From assembly GCF_037176765.1 (NCBI RefSeq), contig NC_090024.1, positions 112,481,508-112,545,507 of the forward strand: a stretch of DNA of 64,000 bases, in the 5' to 3' direction. This document shows positions 10,664 through 22,461 of this stretch, piece by piece. The position numbers were made by a program, and so were the translations under genes. Every line of letters starts with the position of its first letter. Position 1 is the stretch's first letter. The stretch comes from Anolis sagrei. Its lineage: Eukaryota > Chordata > Lepidosauria > Squamata > Anolidae. A model generated the notes under the pieces. The model saw only the letters and a program-made list of their open reading frames with translations, had not been told where the DNA came from and searched no databases.

Positions 10664-11121
10664 TCTACCAAGACACTCACTGGAACACCCCAGCAAGCAA
10701 GAGTCCAAAAGTGGCAGGCTCAAACCCAGAACCTCAACAATGGCTGATACCAAATGAGAGACTCATTCCTGGGCACACAGAAAACTGGGCGACTTGGAAG
10801 GCGCTGAACAGACTGTGCTCTGGCACCACGAGATGCAGAGCCAACCTTAAGAAATGGGGCTACAAAGTGGAATCCACAACATGCGTGTGTGGAAAAGAGC
10901 AAACTACAGACCATCTGCTGCGATGCGACCTGAGCCCTGCTACATGCACAATGGAGGACCTTCTTATAGTAACACCAGAGGCACTCCAAGTGGCCAGATA
11001 CTGATCAAAGGACATTTAATTAACTACCAAGCTTGCAAACTTTGTGTTTTGTTTGTTTGTTTGTTTAAAAATGCAATGCAACTGTTTGGTCTGCTCCTGA
11101 AACGATAAATAAATATGTAAA

Positions 11122-11204
11122 GTGATCCTGGGAAGTCACTCTCTCTCAGCCTCAGAGGGAGGCAAAGGCAAACCCTTCTGGACAAATCTGGCCATGAAAA
11201 TGGA
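11122..11204 (+). mobile_element. SINE fragment
   Basis: TCACTCTCTCTCAGCCTCAG and GGCAAAGGCAAACCCTTCTG resemble the body of a common squamate tRNA-derived SINE. Only about 80 bases are present. Confidence 0.4.
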
Positions 11205-11362
11205 GACCCCTTCTATACTGCCATGTAATCCAGATTATCAAAGCAAATAACCCACATGATCTGCTTTGTACTGGATTATATGAGTCTACACTGCCATAAA
11301 ATCCAGTTCGAAGCAGATAATTTGAATTGTATCTGACAGTGTAGAAGGGGCCACAGTCCCTA
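11205..11362. mobile_element. Foldback element, family A
   Basis: Family A has ends GGCCCCTTCTACACTGCC and arms built on ATAATCCAGATTATCAAAGC / GCAGATAATCTGGATTTTAT, so the whole element can fold on itself. This copy has diverged arms. Confidence 0.8.
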
Positions 11363-11558
11363 TTAACCCCAGCCAGCATAGCCAATGTAGGAGACTGTGG
11401 CCTTCAATGTGCCCAGCCTTGAATTACAAGGAAGCAAGGAAGGCATCAGAAAGGAGGCTTGGATTGCTCCACAACAAGATCCCCCCCCCCCCAATAAAAA
11501 ATAAATGGTTCATTCCACAAAAGGGGAGGGAAGTGACCCCTCCCGCACTGAGACTTAC

Positions 11559-11660
11559 CTATCCTCAAATAATCAACCAACAGACCTAAACCGCAGAAGC
11601 ATCTCCAGCTCTCCGTTCGAATACGCCGCCGCCGCCTCTTATTGGCCGTGACTGTTGATG
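11559..11660 (-). promoter_or_regulatory. KIF14: Probable KIF14 promoter and non-coding exon 1
   Basis: On the minus strand there is a CCAAT box (11645-11641). It is followed by a GCC-repeat stretch ending in GGCGG (11630-11626), four bases, then TTCGAA (11621-11616). A GGCGG-N4-TTYGAA pair is the CDE/CHR arrangement of G2/M genes bound by DREAM/MuvB, and an upstream NF-Y CCAAT box is its usual partner; KIF14 is a known cell-cycle-regulated gene. About 55 bases downstream is a strong splice donor (GGATAG|GTAAGT, exon end at 11559), as expected for a short non-coding first exon. It lies 4.1 kb upstream of the coding start. The transcription start is inferred. Confidence 0.6.
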
Positions 11661-11904
11661 ACGACAGCCGTGAGGCAAAGAGTGGTGTGACAACTATGAT
11701 GTTTGGAGCTACACCTCCGGTTCCCAAGCGGAAGCGCCTGCAAGCCAGCAATGCAAGGCAGGGCAAAGAGATAAAATCAGACTGCAATAGATGACTTTCC
11801 ATGGAAGCACACCTTGATCGAAAAGAGATGAAGGGTGGAAGAAGCTAAGCTTGTCCTTAAATGTGTGTGTGTGTGTGTGCCTTTACCTCCTATTGTATGC
11901 AACT

Positions 11905-12025
11905 GCCCTATATCCCAGGATCTGATCCCAGATTATCTGGCAATGTAGACTCATATAATCCAGTTCAAAAAAAATATAATCTGGAATCAGATCCTGGGAT
12001 ATAGGGCTGTGTAGATCCAGCCTAA
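11905..12025. mobile_element. Foldback element, family C
   Basis: Family C resembles A at the ends but its arms carry CCCAGGATCTGATCCCAG and the complement. Here the arms pair over about 50 bases with few mismatches. Confidence 0.85.
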
Positions 12026-12026
12026 G

Positions 12027-12228
12027 GGCCCTTCCCCACAGCCCTATATCCCAGAATATCTGCTTTGAACTGGATTATCTAAGACCACACTCAGATAATG
12101 TGCTGGAATATTATATACTTTATACTTCTTGAGTATTTTTTTTCCTTACATAGATTATTTTGTGTATTTTGACATCCAACAAGTATTCTGGGATAGTTTA
12201 TAGTTATATAGGGCTGGGTAGAAGGGCC
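12027..12228. mobile_element. Foldback element, family B, interrupted
   Basis: The ends GGGCCCTTCCCCACAGCC and GGGTAGAAGGGCCC are in place, but about 60 bases of AT-rich sequence separate the arms, which have partly decayed. Confidence 0.65.
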
Positions 12229-12288
12229 CCAAGTCTCTTTGTGTATATATATTGGCCTTGTTTATAAACCAAGAATAGGGTTTAGGAC

Positions 12289-13024
12289 CATAGAATCATA
12301 GAGTTGGAAGAGACCCCATGGGCCATCCAGTCCAATCCCCTGCCAAGAACAGGAATATTGTATTCAAATCACCCCCGACAGATGGCCATCTAGCCTCTGT
12401 TTAAAAGCTTCCAAAAAAGGAGCCTCCACCACACTCCGGGGCAGAGAGTTCCACTGCTGAACGGCTCTCACGGTCAGGAAGTTCTTCCTAATGTTCAGAT
12501 GGAATCTCCTCTCTTGTAGTTTGAAGCCATTGTTCCACATCCTGGTCTCCAGGGCAGCAAAAAGCAAGCTTGCTCCCTCCTCCCTGTGGCTTCCTCTCAC
12601 ATATTTATACATGGCTATCATATCTCCTCTCAGCCTTCTCTTCTTCAGGCTAAACATGCCCAGCTCCTTAAGCCGCTCCTCATAGGGCTTGTTCTCCAGA
12701 CCCTTGATCGTTTTAGTCGCCCTCCTCTGGACACATTCCAGCTTGTCAATATCTCTCTTCAATTGTGGTGCCCAGAATTGGACACAATATTCCAGGTGTG
12801 GTCTAACCAAAGCGGAATAGAGGGGTAGCATGACTTCCCTATATCTAGACACTATGCTCCTATTGATGCAGGCCAAAATCCCATTGGCTTTTTTTGCCGC
12901 CACATCACATTGTTGGCTCATGTTTAACTTGTTGTCCACGAGGACTCCAAGATCTTTTTCACACGTACTGCTCTCGAGCCAGGCATTGTCCCCCATTCTG
13001 TATCTTTGCAATCTTTTATGTTAA
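12289..13024 (-). mobile_element. CR1 LINE, 3' part with long open frame
   Basis: The minus strand encodes 215 residues of the reverse-transcriptase C-terminus: [60 protein letters not shown] and [18 protein letters not shown]. It then ends in the CR1 3' repeat (GTTGGAAGAGACC region at 12300). The open frame is unbroken, so it is a fairly young copy. Confidence 0.92.
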
Positions 13025-13097
13025 GGTACCACACTCACACTGAGCCAGGAATAACTCAACCCTGATTGTAATGTTTTAAACTCTGATTTGAAGACTT

Positions 13098-13244
13098 AGG
13101 GCCCTTCCACACAGCCCTATATCTCAGGATATCTAGGAAGGAAATCCCACATTATCTGCGCATGGACTCAGATAACCCAGTTCAAAGCAGATATTGTGGG
13201 ATTTTCTGCCTTGATATTCTGGGATATAGGGCTGTCTGGAAGGG
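13098..13244. mobile_element. Foldback element, family B
   Basis: GGGCCCTTCCACACAGCCC to GGGCTGTCTGGAAGGG; the two arms are nearly perfect complements. Confidence 0.88.
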
Positions 13245-13584
13245 AGCTTATATGTGAGTCTTTTTTTCTTATACAAAGCCCAAATATTGATAAAACTTGT
13301 GGGTTTAATTCCTCAAAGGAAGAAAGACATGTATCACCAATGCAAAGGAAAAACAAGAAGGGTGGCTGTCTTCTGCTGTGAAACACAAAACTGTGGCATA
13401 TTAGAGACTAATATTTTTGTGGCAAGACATTCCATAGACAGATTATCTGTCTTGCTGTTCTAGGTTATATGGCTGTGTAGAAAGGCCCTTAGACTTAGCT
13501 ACAGAGTCCTAATAGAGATACTTATTTAATCCATCCTCTCATAGTAATATGGGAATCAGATTCAGGGAGTACTTTAGATTTCTC

Positions 13585-13745
13585 AAGGACCACATCCATA
13601 CTGCCATATAATCCTATTTCTGAATCCAGATTATCTGCTTTGAATTGGACTACATGGCAGTGTAGACTCACATAATCCAGTTCAAAGAAAATGCTGTAAT
13701 CTGGATTCAGAAACTTGATTATATGGAAGCGCAGATCCAGCCTAA
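13585..13745. mobile_element. Foldback element, family A variant
   Basis: The arms carry TTTCTGAATCCAGATTAT and its complement. The 3' end AGATCCAGCCTAAGGG is the variant end also seen at 12010 and 34203. Confidence 0.8.
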
Positions 13746-14085
13746 GGGAACTCTAGCCACCTCAGTAAACTACAAATCCCAACAGATATGGCCATTGAGG
13801 TGGCATCCAATTGCTATAGTGGTCTGGTTTAACTGCAGAAATGTACCCTCATATCTGTTTCTAGCATTGGGCCAGTTTGACTGCTTCTCATTTCATGTTG
13901 GAACAAATATGAGGCATCCACTGCCTTAACTAAAATAACAGAACTATCCATTTATTATTATTTGTGGGATCCTGAGCAACACTTAATTTAAAGTCCACAC
14001 TTTCTTGATTCATGTTGCACAGGAACCCATCAATTTTCGAGCTTCCATACACCATCTGTTGTTCATAGGGCAGTGCATATATTAA

Positions 14086-14325
14086 ATGTATTGTCGAAGG
14101 CTTTCATGGCCGGAATTACTGGGTTATTGTAGGTTTTTTCAGGCTATATGGCCATGGTCTAGAGGCATTCTCTCCTGACGTTTCGCCTGCATCTATGGCA
14201 AGCATCCTCAGAGGTAGTGAGGTCTCTGAGGATGCTTGCCATAGATGCAGGTGAAACATCTAGAGAGAATGCCTCTAGACCATGGCCATATAGCCCGAAA
14301 AAACCTACAATAACCCAGTGCATGT
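14086..14325. mobile_element. Penelope-like 3' ends in inverted (head-to-head) pair
   Basis: The left arm runs from TTGTCGAAGGCTTTCATGGC to the ribozyme motif on the minus strand (14211-14172). The right arm is its mirror on the plus strand (14226-14265), ending at AAAAAACCTACAATAACCC. The arms are about 110 bases each with a 14-base centre. No coding part is left. Confidence 0.85.
14172..14265. ncRNA. Two minimal hammerhead motifs facing each other
   Basis: The minus-strand copy keeps CTGAGGA, GAAAC and GTC. The plus-strand copy reads GAAACATC, losing the C-G pair of stem III. The first could still be active; the second is probably not. Confidence 0.5.
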
Positions 14326-14547
14326 ATTTAACCTGAAATATATTTTGCATCCAAAATACAAAGCATCTGATAATAAATCTTACTAAGCAAACTCCAGTAA
14401 ATCTCCAGCCCATGGAATAAAGCAGAAGATTAAAATTCCAAGGTGTGAATATGAGAAATCATGTGATTTTGTACACAATTGAACTGAAGATTTCTGACAT
14501 CCTACTGAATCATGGAATCAAATCAATGGGATTTGAAAGGGATTATT

Positions 14548-14553
14548 TTTAAT
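14548..14553 (-). promoter_or_regulatory. DDX59: Candidate DDX59 poly(A) signal
   Basis: The minus strand reads ATTAAA about 85 bases after the DDX59 stop codon, in AT-rich sequence. It is the first good hexamer downstream. The short 3' UTR it implies is an inference. Confidence 0.35.
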
Positions 14554-14636
14554 TAGATTGTGGCCAAAGAATTATGAAGTACAAGTTGAAAAAGACTTTC
14601 CATTTACAAATGTGATATTTACACAAAGAGTACAGC

Positions 14637-14903
14637 TCATTGCTTCTGAAACGTGCTTTTGTCGTGTTTTCGGATAATGTCCATAAGGTTGTCGCCAGTC
14701 ACAAGTCCCTTCTGAGACTCTTTACTCCTCTGCTGTTCTTTCCTCTTTTGGTCATGAAGATATGGAGAGTTTAATAACTGGGGAGGGAGGATGGTGCCCG
14801 TGGGTTTCACTCGCTTCACAACATCCCAGAACAGTTTCTTGCTGTTGTTGTTAATAAAGGTAATGGCCGTTCCGCTGTGACCGAGCCGACCTGCTCTTCC
14901 AAC
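14637..14903 (-). CDS. DDX59: DDX59 terminal coding exon
   Basis: Eighty-eight codons plus [19 protein letters not shown] through [16 protein letters not shown]. The acceptor is TTTCTCAG. The conserved tail [16 protein letters not shown] identifies DDX59. A Penelope-like fragment sits only about 20 bases upstream of the acceptor, crowding the branch-point region. Confidence 0.97.
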   Translation of the reverse strand, partial: VGRAGRLGHSGTAITFINNNSKKLFWDVVKRVKPTGTILPPQLLNSPYLHDQKRKEQQRSKESQKGLVTGDNLMDIIRKHDKSTFQKQ

Positions 14904-17900
14904 CTGAGAAATTAAAAGCAACAAACATTCACACCTAGCTCCAGCAGACAAGAGTCCTTTGTCCCACCCTGGTCTTTCCACAGATATATAAACCCATTTT
15001 CCTAGTTCCAACAGACATCACTACCTCTGAGGATGCTTGCTATAGATGCAGGTGAAACATCAGGAGAGAATGCCTCTAGAACATGGCCATATAGCCTGAA
15101 AAACCTACAACAACCCAAAAGCAACAATGCTTAAGGAATTCAGAGTTCGAAGGAGTGTGAGAATAGCTAAATAGTAAAATTGAGAAAATGCCTTAGCTGG
15201 GTATATTATTTACAATGGAACCCATTCATCATAGTTACATCTGAAAATGTCAACCCTTCACAAAACTACCACTGTATCTTGGGCAGCACCAAACCAAACA
15301 TGACGTCTCAGCAATTACAAGATTGTAAGCCCATCTTTGAATCTCAAAACTGATTTACAAGGTGTCAAATATTTCCTGTATACATGAAACTGATTTAAAG
15401 GCTCAAGACTAACCCTCATTTAGGATAATTCCACCAAAATATAGCAGAGTACCTGGAGTAAACTTCATAACCAGCGGAAATGTACATGTGGTGAGAAGGG
15501 ATAGCCTTCTAATCTTTAGGATGGCTCATGTTTACAGGGTCAAAACTTTGGGTTCAAAAATATTTATTAAAGTAAAAAAGAAATGCATTCTTGATAGAAA
15601 AGTCTTGGAGCTAACTAGTTTACTAAATCTCATCTTCTAAAGAAGGTAAAAGGTAAAAAAAAAAGTCCATGCAGCTACATTTTGCCTCTGTAGGCAAAAT
15701 GTAGCTGCATGGACTTTTTTTTTTTTACATTTTACCTTTTTTTTACCTTTTTGCTTACAGAGGCAAAATGCTTCCTCATATGAATAAAGAAAAGCAGAAG
15801 AAGAATGATGGAAACCGTATGGCCTTCCCAGGGCAGTTCAAATTTAAACAGGAAGTTCCCTCACAGAATTACATTACTACGTCATCAAAGGGGGAGGAAG
15901 TAGCAGTAAAGGCAAAGCCCTTTAGGAAACATGCAGAGGAATGTGGGGAAGGAATCCCTGAGCTTAGCCCTGCCTCTAGTCTAGCTACTCATTGAGAACT
16001 GGAAACTTGATGACGCAAAGACTTGTGTAGTCCATGGATGAAACCCAACATTTTCCATCTTTTTATGTTAAGACCCAATTAGGAAATTACATTTATAACC
16101 CAGGAACAAAAATCGTATTGCATAGTGTTATTTACAGATTTGATTAATACTGTATACCCTTTCTGAGAATCTCTATATTTGTTGTGACTCAGCTGGAACC
16201 ACAGAGTGCCTCTGATGAGGATGATGGGATTCAGGTTGACAATCTGGTTCAAAATGTCCCTGTTATAGTCAATGAGGAACAGGGTGTGGAAGTTCAGTTT
16301 CCCACAGCAAGAAATGAGTTTGTTGATACTGAAACTAGCCAGGTGCAGGTGCAAATTGACTCAGAAAAGGAGGACAGTTCTCAGCCTGATAATGAGCAGG
16401 AAGGCACTAACGAACAGACTGACCTTGACGAAATGGGAACCTTAGATCGTGCTGACCGTTTGGAATTCAGAGTTCGAAGGAGTGTGAGAATAGCTAACAA
16501 GAAGGAGGTCAGAGGCCAAAGAAACACCTTCATGTTTTGCAAAGGGTATTAATCTGTGTGTTTGGGACCAAACCTTTGTCAGAGCAACTTTTCGTTTAAC
16601 CAAGAAACTTGCATTTTGCTTGTCTGGAATATCTTGCAGTTCTTGTGTTCATGGTCTCAGGACTCAGTCATGTTCTCATCGGATTTTGCTTTGCTGGTGC
16701 CTTTTTGGATCATGCTTCAAAGTGTTGTTTTGTATTGATCTTTTTAGAACATTACTTTTGCTTTTAAGAACTTTTTATCTTTTACTTTTTAATAAACTAT
16801 AAAGACTTCTGGCAGTGTGCAGTTTGGTGTTTTCAGCAAGGTGAACCTATTCTGAGGTACGACAATATTCCCCAATGTGATTCTATAAGGCCAACTTTCG
16901 CTGGACCATAAAGGCATGCTGGAGGACCTAGTAAAAAAAAGATAAAGGTATTCCCCTGACATTAAGTCCAGTCATGTCTGATTCTGGGGTATGGTGCTCA
17001 TCTCCATTTCTAAGCCGAAGAACCAGCGTTGTCCGTAGACACCTCCAAGGTCATGTGGCCGGCATGACTGCATGGAGCGCCGTTACCTTCCCGCCGGAGC
17101 GGTACCTATTGATCTACTCACATTTGCATGTTTTCGAACTGCTAGGTTGGCAGAAGCTAGGGCTGACAGCGGAAGCTCACGCCGCTCCCCGGAATCGAAC
17201 CTGCGACCTTTCGATCAATAAGCTCAGCAGGTCAGTGCTTTAACCCACTGTGCCACCGGGGGACCTAGAGATCCCTAAAAAGGTGTTGTCAGGTTTACCA
17301 AAATCTCTTTTCCACTTTTGCAGGGTCCTATGAACCTAACACCATGAAATCGGAGGACCTACTGTATTTGCTATGCCAAAGTGATTTAATGTTTTCTCAC
17401 AAAAGGGTATGCAATATAGTCTGTATCATCATAAACACAAATATTCAATATATCTGAATTAGTCTTGACTAATAAGTGTTAGTTAGTGTTCCATGTGAGA
17501 ATGTAGTGCCAAACTACAAAAGGAAGAAAAACTCTTGATACAAAACAAATATTTCTACTTTTATCCAGCTTGGGCAAGTCGCATTTTCATAAATATGCTG
17601 AAAGCCGACACATGCACAAAAATCAGCTTCATTATTATTCTAAAAGATCACACATTTAAACATTTGTCAGGCATTGTCCCAGATTCAGGGGAGGCCCAAA
17701 GCACTGGAGAAAAACCCACAAGACTAGCCTTTCAGTGGTAAAACTATACTATAGAAACACCCAATAATAATGAAAACACAGATGTATATTTACCTGATGT
17801 ACGTATTCATCCATACTAGATGGCATGTCAAAATTTACCACCAGCTTAACGTTGACAAGGTCAAGTCCACGTCCAAGGATTCCTGTGCTTACGACAACTT

Positions 17901-20788
17901 CATACTTTTCTTGGAATAGACCCTAATTCAAGGAACAAATATATAACATTTCAAGTAAGAGCTGCTTGACTGCAAGATATAAGAAATGAGGGTTTCAATA
18001 ACCATTTTCAACTGCTAGGGACAGGAAAGCAAAAGCTTACGTCTTATATCAGAGCATTCCAAACATTCCATGTTGCTGGCACAGTTTTTAGACATGCATC
18101 ATTTCATAAGACAGTAATCCAGTTTCACTAGCAAACCAGAGGTTAAACCAACCCCTTATATAAGATATAGACAAATATATAAATTGTAATAATGAAACAT
18201 ATGAGGACACAACATATATCACAAAAACATCATATCTTTCATTGATGTTTTTGAAAAAATGTATTATTTATTGAGTCTTTCACATAGACTCAGAGGTTTC
18301 CCGTTAAGTTCGCACAACACACTGAACTGTCACAACACATAGTTTGGGAAGCTCTGTGTTATGTAATTTTCTGACGTTTCAAATCAAACCTAAGAAAAAG
18401 ACACAGAAAAGTTACGAACAAGCTAGCAATATCGCCTGATCACATCTGGAAACAAAAGCAACAAAAGGCGAGTAAGAAAAGAGTATCACTCCTTAGTATT
18501 TTAAGATAACTTCTTCCTAATTATATTCTCTGAATTCAAGTTCCGGAAAAGCACTTTTCTAACCAGCACTTGAAATGCTTGCTTGTGTTTTAAAACAGCC
18601 AAGAATAAACCAAATCAAGATGAAAGCAAAACATATAAAAATTCAGGAGAACCCAGTGTAGTCATGAGGGATAGTGGACAAAAAGGGATCCACTCATAAT
18701 ACTAAAACTGGGGTTATTCCATTGAAGCCAAATTAGCTATTCCAGGCAAATAAAAGAAAGCAGTTATCCACACAAAAAAAATACAGTTTTCTATCTCAAG
18801 ATGCACTATTGCGACCAACTTGCTTTCAAAAAGTATTAGACAAAGTAATGGATAATTTCTGTTGTTATTTTAAGCCTTAAAGTCAGCTTTGCTTTACAAT
18901 AACCATAGGAATGAGAGGCCTCCAAGAGACCCTGTTATTACTTCAGTTAACTACCAGTCACAGTGGCTATATATTATCTTTTTTTCTCAAAGACATTATG
19001 CTTCCAAATCCCAGTTGCTGGGGAACAAGAACAGGAGAGTACTATTTATGTCCCTACGAGCGCCCCACACACATCTGTTTAGCCATTGCACAAAAAAAAG
19101 GACAGCTCAACTAAATAGAAGGCTTTGTCTAATGCAGAATGTCTCTTTTTATATTCATCACCTAACTTTTTAAACATCTACTCTGCATACAGGGAGGCAG
19201 CTATCGTAGGCATAAGATTTTGGAGGCATTAAGTTGTTATTTATTGATCTTGCTATTACTGTATTACTGTATTTTACTGCCACATTGGGAAGAAGTACCT
19301 CTGGGACCAAGTCGCTCGAATTATATGGCAGCAGAAAGAGCATGTTACAACTACATTTCATGGGAATGATGAAGGTCAGAGGGGAGAGCTTTTCAGCATC
19401 TCGGAGAATAGACCAGTGTTTCTCAACCTGGGGGTCGGGACCCCTGAGGGGGTCAAGAGGTGGTTGCCATTGGGTCGCCAAAGACTTTCAGAAAGCACAG
19501 TATTTTCTGTTGATCATGAGGGTTCTGTGTGGGAAGTGTGCCCCAATTCTGTCATTGGTGGGGTTCAGAATGCTCTTTAATTGTAGGTGGATTATACATC
19601 TCACCGACTACAACTCCCAAATGTCAAGGTCTATTTCCCCAAACTCCACCAGTGCCCACATTTGGGCATATGAGTATTTGTGTCAAGTTTGAGCCACATC
19701 CATCATTGTTTGAGTCCACAGTGCTCTCTGGATGTAGGTGAACTACAACTCCAAAACTCAAGGTCAATGCCTACCAAGCCCTTCCTGTATCCTCTGTTGG
19801 TCATGGGAGTTCTGTGTGCCAAGTTTGGTTCAATTCCATCACTGGTGGAGTTCAGAATGCTCTTTGATTGTTGGTGAACTATAAAATCCCAGCAACTACA
19901 ACTCCCAAATGACAAAATCAATCCTCCCCAACCCCACCAGTACTCAGATGTGGGTATATCGAATATTTGTGCCAAAATTGGTCCAGGGAATGAAAATACA
20001 TCCTGCATATCGAATGTTTACATTACAATTCATAGCAAAATTACAGTTATGAAGTAGCAACGAAAATTTTATGGTTGGGGGTCACCACAACATGAAGAAC
20101 TCTATTAAGGGGTCACGGTATTGGGAAGTTTGAGAAACATTGGAATAGACTGATATATTGACCCTACAGTATCCTCCCAGGATATGAAGCAAAGATGAGC
20201 TCTGAAATTATGCAGGAAGGCAGACAACAAATAATAACTTTGCCAAAAGAACCTACAAAGTTCAGCACTGCTTTTAGTCAAACCTTCTCACAGCACCAAT
20301 TGAGAAAGATAAGTTTTATAAAATATTGATGCTTGAAATAAATGTTAAGAGTTACGAAGACCATGACAAAATGTGCATGAGCAATATCAAATGCATATGT
20401 AGTAGTCCTTATCTGAGGTCTATATGACCAGCACAGAATATTTTTAGGACTTCACATTCACGAGGATGCTTCCCAGACTCCTTCTACATTGACATATAAT
20501 CTAGATTATTAAAGTAGATAATCTACATTTTCTTCTCTGAACTGGATGATATGAGTCTACACTCTCATATAATTCAAAGCAGATAATCTGGATTTTATAT
20601 GGCAGCGTAGAAGGAGCCTCAGAGTCTGCTATCAATGTAGGTATAACATCATCTAGGTGGCCCTAGGTAGGCACACAAAATTGCATTTCTATCATTTCTA
20701 GCAAAACATTAATGACAGAAGTCAACATGGGGAAATGTCAGCTATTGGCAAATAGAGTTTATTAGGCTAACTAAAACAGATCCCAGCA

Positions 20789-20822
<34 letters not shown>

Positions 20823-22422
20823 TTACTGTCACAAAAACACCATATGTCACAGCAAATGAGATATATATGCTGGATTTCGTATCACAAAATCACAAGTCAA
20901 ACACTTCCCAAGTGTCTAGGACTGTGTGATGATGATTATTATTATTAATATTATTATGCTATTTCTAACCCATCTCTCCTCATGACTCAAGGCAAGTTAC
21001 AGAATAAATAAACACATAAACATTGTAAAAACTACACATGTACACATATTAAAAGGTATTTCTATAAAATACATACTGAAAAACACAGAACAGATATAAC
21101 AATATTTAATATCTATTTTGTACCAACAATAGGCTTGCATGGAACAGTATGGTCATAGACTGATTCAGTAGTTGCAGTCCTGAAACTCAGTAAAGATCAC
21201 GCTGTCATTCAGAAATGTGGAAAAGAACACAAATAATTAAGGATACAAACCACTGAGGAAATGGCTGCGGCCAAAATGTCTACAAACCTGTAATATGGTC
21301 GTTCTTTCTGTCTGTGATTTATCGGCATGCATGGATATTGTTTCTAAGCCTGTGATTTTATGAACAGCATCACTCAGAAGATCTGCACCCAGTTTACACT
21401 CCACAAATACCAGTATTGGTGGCTTGAAAAGTTTCTTATCCTAAGCAAAGGGAAACACCTTAAGTTATTCTTGCTTATAGAGACAGACAATGATTGCCCA
21501 AAGCAGTTACAGCTCATTTTATCTTCCACAGCATCCCATCATCCCAATGAAAGAGTAATGATTTTATAAAAGCCAAGTGGGCATATTACGTTTTGCAGTT
21601 ATATATTTGAAACCATAACTTATGAGATGCACATTCAAATACAGGTTTCAACATATTTTATTATATCTTTAGGAGCCCCCGGTGGGGCAGTGGGTTAAAC
21701 CCCTGTGCCAGCAGGACTGAAGACTGACAGGTTGCAGGTTCAAATCCAGGGAGAGGTGGATGAGCTCCCTCTATCAGCTCCAGCTCCTCATGCGGGGACA
21801 TGAGAGAAGCCTCCCACAAGGATGATAAAAACATCAAATCAACCGGGCTTCCCCTGGGCAACGTCCTTGCAGACGGCCAATTCTCTCACACCAGAAGCAA
21901 CTTGCAGTTTCTCAAGTCGCTCCTGACATGAAAAAAAAACCCGAATAGAAGAATGATAAAAGAAAGACAAGGAAGACTTAGGCCATTAATATAAAAGCTT
22001 TTCAGCATCACTTGCTCAAAAATACTATATATGTGATTTTGTACTATATGTTAGCATGAGGCCATGCATTAGTGATAGGCCACATGTTTTGTCTGGATAT
22101 TCTAAGACTCAATCACTATCATTTCCAGATAAGAGATGAAAAAGACAGTTGCTTGTCATTATTATAATACTGAACTAGATGGGATGATGGTGTAACAGGC
22201 CCCTTCTACATTGCCATATAATCCAGATTATCAAAGCAGATAATTGACATCTGCTTTGAACTGGATTATGTGAGTCTACACTGCCAGATAATCCAGTTCA
22301 AAGCAGATAATCTGGATTTTATATGGCAAAGTAGAAGGGGCCACAGAAATCAGTAACACTAAACAATAGGCTGTTTCTATCTGTGTTACAGTTAGCAGAA
22401 ATGTTTATCAAAGTGGATTGCA

Positions 22423-22461
<39 letters not shown>

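Larger units (their letters stand above)
9595..11120 (+). mobile_element. LINE X copy split by a Penelope-like insertion
   Basis: The 5' part (9628-9937) encodes ALALCYSAAEYACPVW, RGCLRSTPLKKLHCLAGIAP and HPLFGYQPACQRLKS. The 3' part (10656-11120) resumes with TGTPQQARVQKWQAQTQNLN through CVCGKEQTTDHLLRC. The uninterrupted order is seen in the copy at 41820-42510, which proves the insertion. Confidence 0.8.

Noticed and set aside
20822-20935. Conserved regulatory element, because the block recurs at 32024
   Set aside because: The recurrence with an ATT tail marks it as a dispersed repeat rather than a conserved element.
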